Virus record (IMG/VR): IMGVR_UViG_3300042934_000822 | Span: 1 to 64,000 of that record | DNA from: a virus | Length of the DNA stretch: 64,000 bases | Strand: one strand, 5' to 3' | Shown here: one piece after another, positions 15,814 through 25,800 of the stretch | Numbering within the stretch: position 1 is the first letter of the stretch | Layout of the letters: each line of letters begins with the position of its first letter | The notes under the pieces: generated by a model | Database searches by the model: none | What the model was told of the DNA's origin: nothing | What the model saw: only the letters and a program-made list of their open reading frames with translations | Translations under genes and position numbers: made by a program

Positions 15814-16293
15814 TTACTGGTTCGCGAACCAGTGGAAGTGCATGGTCCCTTGGAAGATCAACAGCTCGGCGTCGCCTTCCCAGTCACGATCAGGGGTGTC
15901 CATGACCATGATCATGTTCTTGATCTCTTCCTTGCGCTTGTAGTCGTCCGGACGGCCTTCGTAAACGGTAGCGTTGAGGTAGCTGCCGTTGGCGATCAGG
16001 GCCTTGAGGAACTCACTGGCCTGGCCGTTGACGGTCTCGTACAGAGCCACCGGACCTTCCTGCTTGGTCTTGACCTGCTTGGGCTGGACCATCTTCTGGC
16101 CATTGGGGCCCCAGGTTTCGATCACGTCGTCGACCGTGGCCACAGGCCAGGGGAACTGCTTGACCAGCAGCGGCATATCGGGAAATTCGTCGAAGACGAT
16201 CTGGGCGTCGGCCTTTACGACCTTGCGCCCCTTGTCGTTGGTGTTCTGGAACGTGCGGCTCAATACCGCCATTGCATCTACGGACATACTCAA
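15814..16293 (-). CDS. Probable tail tube protein (159 aa)
   Basis: A 159-residue protein of the size and composition of contractile-tail tube subunits. It is beta-rich, with TDTPDRDW-like acidic loops and a C-terminus ending GTMHFHWFANQ. It is the first gene after a strong terminator (16337-16361), so it is probably transcribed on its own and abundantly, as expected for a tube subunit. It lies 2 kb from the sheath gene rather than next to it. Assignment is by size, fold impression and context. Confidence 0.45.
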   Translation of the reverse strand: MSMSVDAMAVLSRTFQNTNDKGRKVVKADAQIVFDEFPDMPLLVKQFPWPVATVDDVIETWGPNGQKMVQPKQVKTKQEGPVALYETVNGQASEFLKALIANGSYLNATVYEGRPDDYKRKEEIKNMIMVMDTPDRDWEGDAELLIFQGTMHFHWFANQ

Positions 16294-16336
16294 ACCCTCG
16301 GGTGTTGGAACAAACGAGAGCCATCGTCACACGAAG

Positions 16337-16361
16337 AAAACCCCCGTTTTTGCGGGGGTTT
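16337..16361 (-). terminator. Intrinsic terminator after the 392-residue gene
   Basis: On the minus strand, CGCAAA is followed by CCCCCG/CGGGGG with an AAAA loop and then TTTTC. It separates the baseplate-type gene from the tube-type gene. Confidence 0.75.
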
Positions 16362-16366
16362 GCGCA

Positions 16367-17545
16367 CTATTTGCGAGTAAAAAACTTCCGAATGTCTGGC
16401 CGATCGAGCGCGGTCAACGTCGACATTGAAACCTGCACCGTGAGATCGATGTAGTTGCCTTCGGCATCACGCGGGGCATCCAGCGGGTAGTCGATGTTCT
16501 CGATTACAGATGGAGGGTAGGTGCGGCCGCCGTGCGTCAGGCCGAGCAACTTGGGCGCCTTGGAGGGGAACAGCGCCTTGATGAAGGAATCGACGTCCTT
16601 CGTGGTCTGCAGCACCTCAGACAAGATGCCGTCCTCAGCAAGCTCCTGGGGAAAAACCCATTCGAGTAGTCGCGCCAGCGGCGCTTCGACCTCCTTGTGA
16701 GCGTCCTTGATGGCTCGGAAACGAATGCCGAAGGTGAATTTCACCGGCGGCATGCCGGCGAAGACCTGACGACTATTCAGCTTCGTGACGCCCGTGCGTC
16801 CCTGCAGGTCCTTCATCACTGACTTGAGCTTGTCGGAGCTGGAATTCAGCGTATCGCTGACAGCCCCATCCTTGAACGGGCTGATGGCCTGCAGGGCGTT
16901 CAGCACTGGCACAAGCCCACCGGTCTGCAGCATGCCGGTGAGGGTAGGCGCCTTCGTTTCAGGCCCAGAGTTTTCGAAGGGTGACTGCCAATTCTGGGTG
17001 ATCGAGACGCTGCTGTTTTCCACCAGCGGGCCATAAACGCCTGCGAACTCTGCTGTGTCAGCGATCCCGTTGGCATCGCACACGAAGATCCTGGCCAGCA
17101 GAACCTGGGACAGACTGCCCCAGTCACTGCCCAGATCGTTGTTGAGCCCGCTCAAGCCCAGCGCGCCGCCGGCAGGGCCCTGGATGATGTTGGCTACCGA
17201 TCCCTTGATCGTCTCCCCGTTCACCAGAGTGGCGACCTTGCCGCGCACCTCGCTATAGACGTCAGCCACCGTCGTCTTGCCCTTGAACAGGTCGACAACG
17301 GTGCCTGAGACCTTCTGGCCAGCGCCCACGATGGCTTTGAGGTTTGCCTCTCCGCCTACCCGGGCAGCGGCAATGTCGGCGGCCGACTCGAGCGTCCCGG
17401 TAACCACGCTGGTGCCGACCTTTCCAGAAACGTCAGCCAATGACCCTAGCATTTTGTTGGATGTGGCCCCCAGGTTGACCGGAATGACCCCCTTGATGGA
17501 GGCCCCCACGGTCTTGCCCAGAGCATCGACGCTAAAGTCGGTCAC
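16367..17545 (-). CDS. Baseplate tube-initiator-like protein (392 aa)
   Basis: A 392-residue protein. The N-terminal 140 residues are glycine/valine-rich and repetitive. The C-terminal 130 residues carry FTFGIRFRAIKDAHKEV, LLEWVFPQELAEDG and a terminal block TYPPSVIENIDYPLD...RPDIRKFF, which resembles the T4 gp48/gp54 baseplate-tube junction family. Such proteins cap the baseplate hub and start tube polymerisation. It is four bases downstream of the 244-residue acidic protein. Confidence 0.5.
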   Translation of the reverse strand: MTDFSVDALGKTVGASIKGVIPVNLGATSNKMLGSLADVSGKVGTSVVTGTLESAADIAAARVGGEANLKAIVGAGQKVSGTVVDLFKGKTTVADVYSEVRGKVATLVNGETIKGSVANIIQGPAGGALGLSGLNNDLGSDWGSLSQVLLARIFVCDANGIADTAEFAGVYGPLVENSSVSITQNWQSPFENSGPETKAPTLTGMLQTGGLVPVLNALQAISPFKDGAVSDTLNSSSDKLKSVMKDLQGRTGVTKLNSRQVFAGMPPVKFTFGIRFRAIKDAHKEVEAPLARLLEWVFPQELAEDGILSEVLQTTKDVDSFIKALFPSKAPKLLGLTHGGRTYPPSVIENIDYPLDAPRDAEGNYIDLTVQVSMSTLTALDRPDIRKFFTRK

Positions 17546-17548
17546 TGG

Positions 17549-18283
17549 TTACTTCCCGATGGTTTTCAGGCGGATCCGCATCGACTTGGCACGCTTGCGC
17601 TTCGCGGTACCGGAGAAGGCTTTGCGCTGCATCTTGCGAACAGCGGCTTTCTGGCCGGCACTGAGGCGCACGGCGCCGCCGATGCGTTTCTTCACGCGAA
17701 CTTTCTTGCCGTCACGGATGGCCAGAACCTTGCGGTAGGTCGCGTCCAGCATCGAGTCATCGTCGCCATGCACGAACTTGTCGACCGCATCCAGCATGGC
17801 TTCCTCGCCCTGGGGCATCTTGTCCAGGAGCACGTCATGGACGCGCGCAGCGACGTCGTTGTCGAAGTCCTCGAGCAGGGCGTCGATATCGCCCGAATCG
17901 ACGCCCTGGCTCTCCAGGTAGTCGCCTACCAGGTTGGCCACGTCGTTGGCGTAGTCGGCCTCGTCGTCGGTCATGTCCTCGTCGCCCTCGCTGGCGGTAC
18001 CGACGATCAGCGCGTAGAGCCGGTCGCCGTAGCCTTCCTCGGAGTCCAGGACGTCCGACTCCGACCACTCCTCGACGACAGCAGCCGCATCCACACGCAT
18101 CTCATCGGTGAACACCGACTGGACGTCGTCGAGCATATGCTCGCCTTCACCGGTGCCCGTTCCGGCGCCGTTGGCGTTGTCCATCATGGCGCCGTTGCCC
18201 GGCTGAGTCGGGCTTTGCGGTGCGGCAAATGCAGCTTCCAGGGCGACGCTCGCGCCGATGATGCTGCTCACGTAATTATCCAT
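17549..18283 (-). CDS. Acidic-to-basic structural protein with MLDA/MLDS sites (244 aa)
   Basis: Residues 1-180 are strongly acidic; residues 190-244 are strongly basic (KKVRVKKRIGG, TAKRKRAKSMRIRLK). Five words of the capsid-type cleavage motif occur: MMDN 33, MLDD 50, VLDS 78, MLDA 163 and MLDA 178. Cutting at the last one would release a basic peptide of about 63 residues from an acidic precursor. This suggests a scaffold/internal head protein whose basic tail stays with the DNA. Similar basic C-terminal blocks occur in large Pseudomonas phages. Located beside the sheath gene, so a tail role cannot be excluded. Confidence 0.55.
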   Translation of the reverse strand: MDNYVSSIIGASVALEAAFAAPQSPTQPGNGAMMDNANGAGTGTGEGEHMLDDVQSVFTDEMRVDAAAVVEEWSESDVLDSEEGYGDRLYALIVGTASEGDEDMTDDEADYANDVANLVGDYLESQGVDSGDIDALLEDFDNDVAARVHDVLLDKMPQGEEAMLDAVDKFVHGDDDSMLDATYRKVLAIRDGKKVRVKKRIGGAVRLSAGQKAAVRKMQRKAFSGTAKRKRAKSMRIRLKTIGK

Positions 18284-18292
18284 GGCCCCCCC

Positions 18293-19930
18293 TTAGGGTT
18301 TTTCGATGGTCTGCGAAACGTTGGTGATGCGGTTGGTGCCGTCGTAGCAGATCGAGTACGACACATCCATTTTCTCGAACGGCTGCGACGAGTTCGGCTC
18401 GATAACAGCGACGAAGCACGCCCCGCCCAGCTCCGCGCTTGCACGCAGCCAGCCGGCCGACTGCAGCGACTCGAAGAACTTCTTGATGAACTTGCTCATG
18501 CCTTCGATGGCTTCGGTCATCGGCTTCTGCAGCCAGCCCTGAGCCGCGGTCGTGACCACGTCGTCGACGTAGGTGGACATTTCAGCAACTGCGATCAGCT
18601 TGCTGGCGCCTTCGGTCTTCGCACCGGTGAGCGAGTCGATCCAGGCGTAAATGCCGCCGGTGCTGTAGTCACGGAAGATCACCGGGTTGATACGGGACTC
18701 TGCCAGCACTTCCAAGTCGATCTCTTCGTCCAGGTCGAACACCTGCGAAATGTTCGTGCGAGCGACTGCCCAGCCGTCGCCGGCAACTGGACGATTGCGA
18801 GGCGCAATGCCCTTGGCATTGGTCTGGGCGTTGCGGGCGCAGCGCAGGCCTGCCTGCATGCCCGAGGTACCGAAGATAGCCTTGCCCCCTACCACTGGGT
18901 TGTCGGCGCTCAAGGGCGCCCAGTACGCCTGGCTGTAGAGGCTATCGGTATCGCCGCCCACAGAGCCGTAGAACGCTGCAGCAGCCTCGGGCGACAGGTA
19001 ACCAGGAATATCCCACAGCACCTGACGGTTGATGGAGCTGCCCAGCTTCAGCAGACGCGAGATCAGGGCAACGTTCTCGGTACCGCCGCTGCAGAGATAG
19101 GAGTAGGTCTGCCGCGAACGCTTGAGGCGGTTGATGGCCTTGTCCATGTCACCGTTGGAGTAGACCTGCTCGCCTTCTTCGAAGTACTTGAGCAGCTTGC
19201 TCGAGAACAGGTCTTTGTTGTCCTTGCGGCCGTAGAACACACAGTCGGCGCCTACGCTCGCGTTTTCTGCGACCGACACGACCTCGAGCACGTCAGTGTT
19301 CTGGGCGATGACGTCGCCGATGTAGAAGCTTTTCTGGAATTCGTCCAGGGCAGTGACGTCCAGCGAGCCTTTGAAGGGCCCCAGGATCACGCGGTTGTCG
19401 ATCACGTCGCGCAGCTGCACAGTGACGATCTTGCTCGGCGCCTTGGAGCCATCAGCGCTGGTTGCGGCATCGGCGTGGATCTCGGCGATGACGCCGTCGC
19501 TGAAACACTCCAGGTGCTTGAGGGCGATCAGGTAGCCGCCGTTGAGGTCGGTATTCTGATCAGCGAGGGCCCAGACCTCGCCGGCGGCTTTGTCGTTGGC
19601 GGCGGTCGCCACCATCAGCTTGGTGACGGCGCCAGTACCGACCAGGCGGGACACTACGGCTTGAACAGTGCCGGCCTGCAGGGACTCGTAGATGTGCACG
19701 GCAGGTTCGGCCAGCTTGCTCACTGCGAGCGAAACGGCCTGGCCCAGCGTACGCTTGAAGCGACCCTGCCCAACGGCGAAGGCCTTGTCGATGCGCCCGC
19801 GCGGGAATCGACCGACCAGGGCGATGTTATGGGCGGCCGTGCTGGTGCTGGGCTGCTCGGATTTGTCGCGGATGGTGTTGGTCTGGACGCCAGAGCGCTT
19901 GCCGACCGAACGGGAAATTACTTGGCTCAC
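18293..19930 (-). CDS. Tail sheath protein
   Basis: A 545-residue contractile tail sheath subunit. Family features are the central SQAYWAPLSADNPVVGG region, the GTSGMQAGLRCARN block that corresponds to the conserved sheath core, and the C-terminal handshake domain starting near residue 415 with INPVIFRDYSTGGIYAWID. The sheath surrounds the tube and contracts on infection. Its ATG overlaps the stop of the 119-residue gene by four bases. Sheath presence defines the virion as a myovirus type. Confidence 0.85.
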   Translation of the reverse strand: MSQVISRSVGKRSGVQTNTIRDKSEQPSTSTAAHNIALVGRFPRGRIDKAFAVGQGRFKRTLGQAVSLAVSKLAEPAVHIYESLQAGTVQAVVSRLVGTGAVTKLMVATAANDKAAGEVWALADQNTDLNGGYLIALKHLECFSDGVIAEIHADAATSADGSKAPSKIVTVQLRDVIDNRVILGPFKGSLDVTALDEFQKSFYIGDVIAQNTDVLEVVSVAENASVGADCVFYGRKDNKDLFSSKLLKYFEEGEQVYSNGDMDKAINRLKRSRQTYSYLCSGGTENVALISRLLKLGSSINRQVLWDIPGYLSPEAAAAFYGSVGGDTDSLYSQAYWAPLSADNPVVGGKAIFGTSGMQAGLRCARNAQTNAKGIAPRNRPVAGDGWAVARTNISQVFDLDEEIDLEVLAESRINPVIFRDYSTGGIYAWIDSLTGAKTEGASKLIAVAEMSTYVDDVVTTAAQGWLQKPMTEAIEGMSKFIKKFFESLQSAGWLRASAELGGACFVAVIEPNSSQPFEKMDVSYSICYDGTNRITNVSQTIEKP

Positions 19931-20286
19931 TTGGCCTTCTCCTTGGTCGCCTTCGGAGCGGCGACGGGTGCTGGGGCCTGGACATTCGCCGTGCTTTCAA
20001 CCTCGGAAGCAGTGACGGTGGCGTAGTCTTCGGCTGTGTTGTTAGTACGGCTGGCGTACTCGCTGAGATCGGTGACCAGGCACCAGGCCTGCTGGAAGCT
20101 CTTGAGCTTCACGCTGTGTGTTTCCCCGGGCTGCAGCGCAGCATTGATCCCGCTCGAGGGGACTACTACCGGCAGAACGTTTTTGTGCTCCAGGTCCACA
20201 AGGAAGGGGAAGTCGCGGTTGGCGACCAGCTTTTCCACCAGCGGGCGCGGGTCATCGCCGGACGTGTGATCAATCTTGATTTGCAT
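19927..20286 (-). CDS. Hypothetical protein upstream of sheath (119 aa)
   Basis: A 119-residue protein coupled to the sheath gene (ATGA overlap at 19927-19930) and itself starting inside the end of the preceding gene (17-base overlap). Beta-rich first half (FPFLVDLEHKNVLPVVVPSS), disordered alanine/proline/lysine tail. Resembles small head-tail connector or decoration proteins in organisation only. Confidence 0.5.
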   Translation of the reverse strand: MQIKIDHTSGDDPRPLVEKLVANRDFPFLVDLEHKNVLPVVVPSSGINAALQPGETHSVKLKSFQQAWCLVTDLSEYASRTNNTAEDYATVTASEVESTANVQAPAPVAAPKATKEKAK

Positions 20287-21097
20287 GGCCTACCTGTACA
20301 CCTCGAACGTTGTCCCACTGATCAAGCCGCGCGTGCCCGCGTAGCGTTTTCTCGAGCTTGAGGTACTGTTGCTCGGTCACCTCGATCTGAATCGAATCAC
20401 CCGCCTCGATCCTTTCGCCCCGCACCACGAAGCGACTTGCCGTGTGGTTGGTCAGGTCCAAAAGGGCTGGGAAGTCACGGATCTCGGGCATCGACCAGCC
20501 GCGTTCACTGCCCAAAATTACAGGGGCAGCAGCAGCCTCTACTGGCGAGGTTTGCGTGGTTTCCGGACTGGCACCGGCCCGGCTTGCAGTAGGGGCTTTC
20601 GCGCCTTTGCGCGTTGACGCCTTCGCGCTTTCGCCCGTTGGCGCCTTTACGTCTTTGGCGGAAACGGTGCCAGTTGCCGCAGTTACGCCTTCGGTGTCGC
20701 CGGCAGGCGCTGCAGCAGCCACATCATCGGGGCCGTGACTGCCATCACCGGCAGCAGAGCCAGGCCCACTGCCGTCGAGAGAGCTGCCAGCAGCAGCAGC
20801 AGCAGCATCAGCACCAACGCCATCCCGCTCAGGAACAGCGCCAGCACCAGCACCATTGCGGTCATCAGCGCCATTGGTATCAGAAGGGCCAGCAGCCTGG
20901 CTTTCAGCGTTCGTTTTTTCCGGTCCATGCTCGTCACCCGCGTCGGTGTCATCAGATTTATCGAGGACGCCAGTGGCCAGCTTGTCGCTGGCCTTCTCCT
21001 GGGCATTGGAAGATGACGCGTCGGCGCCATCTTTCCGTTGGCCAGCTGGCGCCGCCTTTCCAGCCTTGGCTTTCGCCGTGGTTGTCTTGGCAGCCAT
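20270..21097 (-). CDS. Low-complexity protein with small folded C-terminus (275 aa)
   Basis: Residues 1-190 are alanine, glycine, aspartate and threonine-rich and probably disordered. Residues 195-260 form a short folded domain (FPALLDLTNHTASRFVVRG, QIEVTEQQYLKLEKTL). The fold impression matches the next gene, so the two may be related capsid- or tail-decorating proteins. Located immediately downstream of the major capsid gene (nine bases). Function unknown. Confidence 0.5.
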   Translation of the reverse strand: MAAKTTTAKAKAGKAAPAGQRKDGADASSSNAQEKASDKLATGVLDKSDDTDAGDEHGPEKTNAESQAAGPSDTNGADDRNGAGAGAVPERDGVGADAAAAAAGSSLDGSGPGSAAGDGSHGPDDVAAAAPAGDTEGVTAATGTVSAKDVKAPTGESAKASTRKGAKAPTASRAGASPETTQTSPVEAAAAPVILGSERGWSMPEIRDFPALLDLTNHTASRFVVRGERIEAGDSIQIEVTEQQYLKLEKTLRGHARLDQWDNVRGVQVGHANQD

Positions 21098-21106
21098 GTC
21101 GCCCCC

Positions 21107-22789
21107 TTAATCCACGGCGACGACGTTGCGGATGGTGATCAGTGCACAGCCCATGGCCGATGCCGTGTGCGGGTTGACCTCGGTCAGGTCGCGCTTGAAC
21201 AGCGCGGCGCCACTCTTGAGGTCGGGATTTACCGCCAGCGGGATCAGGGTCAGCGGAACCGCGTCGGAGAGCACGATCGGGTTACGCGCCACCTGGGCGG
21301 AGCGACCAACACAGAGGATCTCGATCTCGGTTTCGGTTTCCTCGACGACGTACGGGGTGTAGTAGACGTCGTATTTGCCTTTGTACTTGCCTACGCGCCA
21401 GATGCCGGCCTTCGCGGATACACCCGACGGCACGAAGTCGGTGGAATCCATCGACAGGAACTGCGCCATGCCGATCGCGCCTACGTACCAGATGTTCAGA
21501 CCGAACTCCATGGTGTTGTTGGCAACTTCCTGGTCGACCGTAGCCGCGAACGAACCGAAGTCGCGCCATACGGCCGCCCGGGTTTTGCTGATCAGCTGCT
21601 TGCCGGCGTCGAAGTCATAAACCCGATGGGTGCGCTTGGCGATACGCTTGAGCTTGCGCAGCGATGCGACGTAGCGTTCGGTGGCCACCTGGTTACGCGC
21701 TGCCTGGACAGCGATGGTCAAGCCATCAGCACCCAGTTCCGCTCGGGTCTGGGAGTTGCTGTCAGGGGTTACCTGCATGAGCACGCGACTCGGCGCGCAG
21801 TACAGGCTGTAGCTCACGGATTTGGTGTTGATGTGCGGCGCCAAGTCTGGCTTGCGCTCGAAGTCGACGAAGGCTTGGACTTCTGGCCAGACGCCGGCCG
21901 GCAGGGCCGGATTGAAATTCACGGTACCCTCACCAGTATCAACGTTGACTTGGCCCGTGATGGAGTAACCCTCATCTTGAGTGCGGGTGTAGTGCCCCGA
22001 TAGTTGACTGACCGAGGAGCCAGTGACGACCTCCTGGCCGACTGGCATGCCATCGACGAAGACCCGAGTGCGACCTTGCAGGATCGGAACTTGAGCGCCA
22101 GCACCACCGATCTGCGCCGTCACCTTGAAGGTACCGGTCTTGCGATCTTCGGCCATGACCAGATCGAGCATACGCTCGGAGCGGGTGTACTCCAGGCCAC
22201 CACCAGTGCCATCCAGGATGCGGCCTTTGGTGTAGCCGCCGAAATCGGAGCCGGCAACCGCACTGATGATCGCCAGCTTCGATTCGTTGGAGTTCAGGTC
22301 CGAAGGCAGGTACGCGCCAAAAGGCATGGCCTCGGACAAGCCGCCGGTGATAGCTACCGCGATACGGTTGGCCTGATGGGACAACGGCGTGGACTGGTTG
22401 TTGGTGCTGATGCTGTCCAAGGTCATGCCGCCAGGCAGCACGTTGGTAGCCGTGCCGTCGGCGACATGCTCAGCCTGAGAAATCACTGCATCGATCAACG
22501 CCCCGTCAGGCATGTGGCCGTTGCGATGCTCATAGCGAGCGATGCCGTCCAGCAGGCTGTGCACGGCCCGCGCACGGTCTTTGTCGCCGTCGATCCGATC
22601 GAGCAGGCGAGCCATACGATCAGGCAGCAGCTTGTTGGCGTTGGCGACCGCTTCTTTGATGGTGCTGACAGCCGAACCGCTGATGCTGTCGAGCATGTTC
22701 CCGTCTTCACGCGCTGCGCCCACCAGGGAGTCGATCCGGGCCTCGGTTTCTTCGAGACCGCGGCCGGGCGCGTAAATATGTCGTGGCAT
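21107..22789 (-). CDS. Major capsid protein precursor
   Basis: A 560-residue protein with the organisation of an HK97-fold capsid precursor. The first 125 residues are helical and removable; the rest is the beta-rich core with FGAYLPSDLNS near 157, a long spine helix with ARNQVATERYVASLRKLKR, and the C-terminal VVEETETEIEILCVGRS. Two copies of the proposed processing site lie in the prodomain: MLDS at 32-35 and TLDS at 123-126. A cut near 126 would leave a mature capsid of about 47 kDa. Transcription starts after a terminator, and the 5' leader carries a 10-bp hairpin just before GAGGT and the ATG. Confidence 0.8.
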   Translation of the reverse strand: MPRHIYAPGRGLEETEARIDSLVGAAREDGNMLDSISGSAVSTIKEAVANANKLLPDRMARLLDRIDGDKDRARAVHSLLDGIARYEHRNGHMPDGALIDAVISQAEHVADGTATNVLPGGMTLDSISTNNQSTPLSHQANRIAVAITGGLSEAMPFGAYLPSDLNSNESKLAIISAVAGSDFGGYTKGRILDGTGGGLEYTRSERMLDLVMAEDRKTGTFKVTAQIGGAGAQVPILQGRTRVFVDGMPVGQEVVTGSSVSQLSGHYTRTQDEGYSITGQVNVDTGEGTVNFNPALPAGVWPEVQAFVDFERKPDLAPHINTKSVSYSLYCAPSRVLMQVTPDSNSQTRAELGADGLTIAVQAARNQVATERYVASLRKLKRIAKRTHRVYDFDAGKQLISKTRAAVWRDFGSFAATVDQEVANNTMEFGLNIWYVGAIGMAQFLSMDSTDFVPSGVSAKAGIWRVGKYKGKYDVYYTPYVVEETETEIEILCVGRSAQVARNPIVLSDAVPLTLIPLAVNPDLKSGAALFKRDLTEVNPHTASAMGCALITIRNVVAVD

Positions 22790-22800
22790 TCGTATTACCT

Positions 22801-22847
22801 CGTTGCTGAATAAAGGCGCCGCCCGCAGTGGTGGCGTTTCAGCAACG
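22801..22847 (-). promoter_or_regulatory. Hairpin in the capsid gene leader
   Basis: CGTTGCTGAA and TTCAGCAACG form a perfect 10-bp stem around a 27-base loop on the minus strand, ending a few bases before the GAGGT ribosome site. It may stabilise the mRNA or adjust translation of the most abundant virion protein. Confidence 0.55.
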
Positions 22848-22861
22848 ATGGTAAAGACCCG

Positions 22862-22886
22862 AAAAGCCCCGATTTTCGGGGGGTTT
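22862..22886 (-). terminator. Intrinsic terminator between methyltransferase and capsid genes
   Basis: Minus-strand GGCGCAAACC leads into CCCCGAAAATCGGGG and CTTTTC. Separates the polyvalent gene from the capsid transcript. Confidence 0.7.
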
Positions 22887-22898
22887 GCGCCGATTTTG

Positions 22899-25800
22899 CT
22901 ATTTGCGTAGGACGATCAATCGCGCGTTGGCCGTGGTTTGCGCGAGCAGTGCGTTGTCGGTGAATGTACCGCCTTCCAGAGGTTCGACCTCGGCGCCGTG
23001 CTCCTCAAGCCATTCGCGGAAGGCGACTGCCTTCTGGTCCTTGCCGAAGAACACTCCTTCCCCTGCGATCGCCACCAACGTGCCGCCAGCTGCGAGCATG
23101 TCGAAGGCGTGCATGATGTGCGCGGCATCCCGCCGGTTGCTGAATGGCGGGTTCATCAGGATCGCCGGATATTTCTCGGTCGGGGTGAAGCCGTCGAAGT
23201 CGTGGTCGACCACCGAATAGCCCTTGGCCGTGAGAATGTCGCGCAGCTGGCTGGAGATTTCGATGACGTCGACCTGGCCACCTTCCGACTTGGCCGCATC
23301 GGCCAGGTTTCCATTGCCGGCGCTGGGCTCGAGTACCCGTGTGCCGCTGCGGATGCCCGCCAGGCGCGCCATACGCTGGGCAACGTGCGCCGGGGTTGGG
23401 AAGAAGTCGATGCCCACCTTCTGCCCTACGATTGCCCGCTCAGCCTTTTTCACCGGGTCTTCCTCTGCCTTCTCCACCAGGAGAGGTATGAGAGCCTGCA
23501 CTGCTGCCACCAGGCCGGCAGTGTCCGTGACGCCCATGCGCGCCAGCCGATCGGCACGCGCAATTGAGTCCATGGGGTCGGCAAGATCCCACCCTTCCTT
23601 CACGGTCTTGAGTTCGGCGTAGCCCTTGCGGGTCAGAGCGATGGTTGTGGAGTCCAGGTTGAAGCGTTCAGGCCCGTTGCCCAGCTTGGCCAAGGCGGCG
23701 ATCAAGCGGCTGTTACCCTTGGCGGCCTTCCTGGCAAGCGTGTCAGCGGCGCGGCTGTACCGGTTGCTCCACGACCAGGGCTGTGGGAAGGCCAAGAATC
23801 GGAGGTCGTTGTCTTCGAATGGCCGGCCGCGCCGCGCCGCGCGCCCCTGCCCTCCCAACTTCGCATCGGCATCCCACATGGCCAGGCGCATGAGTCGCTG
23901 CAGCTCCTCGAGCTGGGCGCGGCTCGACAGCTTCGCCAGTGGTCCAGCAGCACCGACCTCAATGGCATCGGCGACTCGGTTGAGGGTCTTGGCCACGGCC
24001 TTGCTGGTTTCGGCTTTCTCGATGGCGTACCCAGCTTCACGGGCCCGCTTGACGGTGTTGGTCTTCCGGCTGGCGCCCAGACTTGAGTCAGCATCACCGA
24101 TGGCCTTGTTGGCCACCTGGCGCAGTTTCTCCACCTGGTTGGCCAGCGCCTGCTGGGCACGCTCGGCCGCCAGGCGCTCTGCAGTGGCCTGGGCCTCTGC
24201 CTGTTGCTCAGCACTCATCACCACCGGTGCCGGCGCGGCCTGGATGTGCTCGGTGTCACCGCCCAGGTGCTTCTCCCGGATGAAGTAGCCGCCGTTCATC
24301 TTCCAGGTGTAGGGGTCGATGGCCTTCGCCTCGGCCAGAGACAGGTCAGTGCGAATGATGCCGCGCAGGATCTTGTCCCGTCTGGTCTTGTACTCGATGA
24401 TCTCCGGTGCAGGTGCAGGTGCAGGTGCAGGTGCAGGTGCCTCAGGCTGGTCCGTGTCCTGTACCAGGAACAAGTTGAGCACAAGCCGTTCGCCTGTGGA
24501 ATCAAGGGTGACAGCGTCTGCGTCCTGTTCTACACTGGAATGGAGCCAATGCCCTGAATAGTAATCAGGGGCACATTGGCTCACTGAGGCGATGACTCCA
24601 TCGGCCGGACGCCCTGAATAGTGATCAGGGGAACTTCCAGTCGAATCGAGCATCGCCTTTTCTTTTGGCGGATCGATCAGCAGGTCGTAATACAGCCGCC
24701 CTTTGTCGTCTTGCTCGATGACCACCCGCACAGCTATAGACTCCCCCGCCAGCATCACCGTGCTGGACAGGTAGAAATAGGCGACGACCGAGCCCTTTTT
24801 CTCTGTCTTGTGATTCTCGCTGCGCTCTGCAACCTGCGCTGTAGAGATGATCTGCGGGATAGCGTGGAGCAGTTTCAGCTTCTTCGGATTGCCGCTGAAC
24901 GCCAGGCTTTCCTTGATCCCGCGCTGGCGGATCTCAACCTTCTGGCCAAGCGCCGGGCAGTCGACCATCTGACCACGCAGACTTTCAAGGTGCGCTTTTA
25001 CCGCCGCTCGCAGCTCTTTCTTCCCCTCAGGGGTATCAGGAAACTCCCCCAGTTCGAGCCCAGACACTGAAACTGGCTCAGCACCAGGTGCACGCTGGCG
25101 CCGCACTCGTTCGGACAGGTTCTCTTCAGCGTACTGGCGCAGGAACTCCAGATACTGTTCCCGGTGGTTGGCGATCCGGCCCACGGCCGCTTCAAACTCG
25201 CCAGCTCGAATTCCTGCCCAGCCCAAAAAGGCGGCGTTGCCATCCTCGAAAGCAGGTAAAGCCTCCTGGGTGTCCAGAAACGCCTGATAGATAGGATTGG
25301 CAGACACGCCTGCACCTGTTGTGCGCTCGAACTCCTCACGCTGTTCAGCCTCGCGCACATTGCGAATGCGCTCCGTCTCCACCGCCTCGGCTGCGGCACG
25401 TTCTGCAGCCTGCAGACGCTCACGCTCAGGCGCTGCAGCTCGTTCGGCAGCATCTACCTCATTCTGGGCTTTGCGGTCAGCGATTTGCTGCTGCTCCACC
25501 TGGTACGCCTGCACGTCGGCCGCACTGGCTTCCTCGCCGAAGACGGTGCGGAATTTCTCCGGCCCCCACTCCTGGGCCAAGATTCCCTTGAGGTCAACAA
25601 GGTCCACCGCTACCCCGGAGGCACTGCCCTGATAGCTTACAGAGACCCCGCCGCCCATCAGCCCGTGCTCGTAGATCACGGCGCCGCTTGCCAGGGTCTG
25701 GGCCCGCGTCGGCATGAATTCGGCAAGCCGGGCATTAGCCTTGGAGAAGAGGACGCCCTCGGGCATCTGTGTGACCTTGAGCCTGTCAAAGTTGGCTGCC

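Noticed and set aside
17768-20026. A 752-codon open frame on the plus strand opposite the sheath gene, the longest antisense frame here
   Set aside because: It is antisense to the sheath and neighbouring genes, has no ribosome site or protein-like domain pattern, and results from GC-rich codon bias of the true minus-strand genes.
24405-24442. GGTGCA hexamer repeat inside the methyltransferase gene
   Set aside because: It encodes an Ala-Pro linker between domains and keeps the frame; length change would be nearly neutral.
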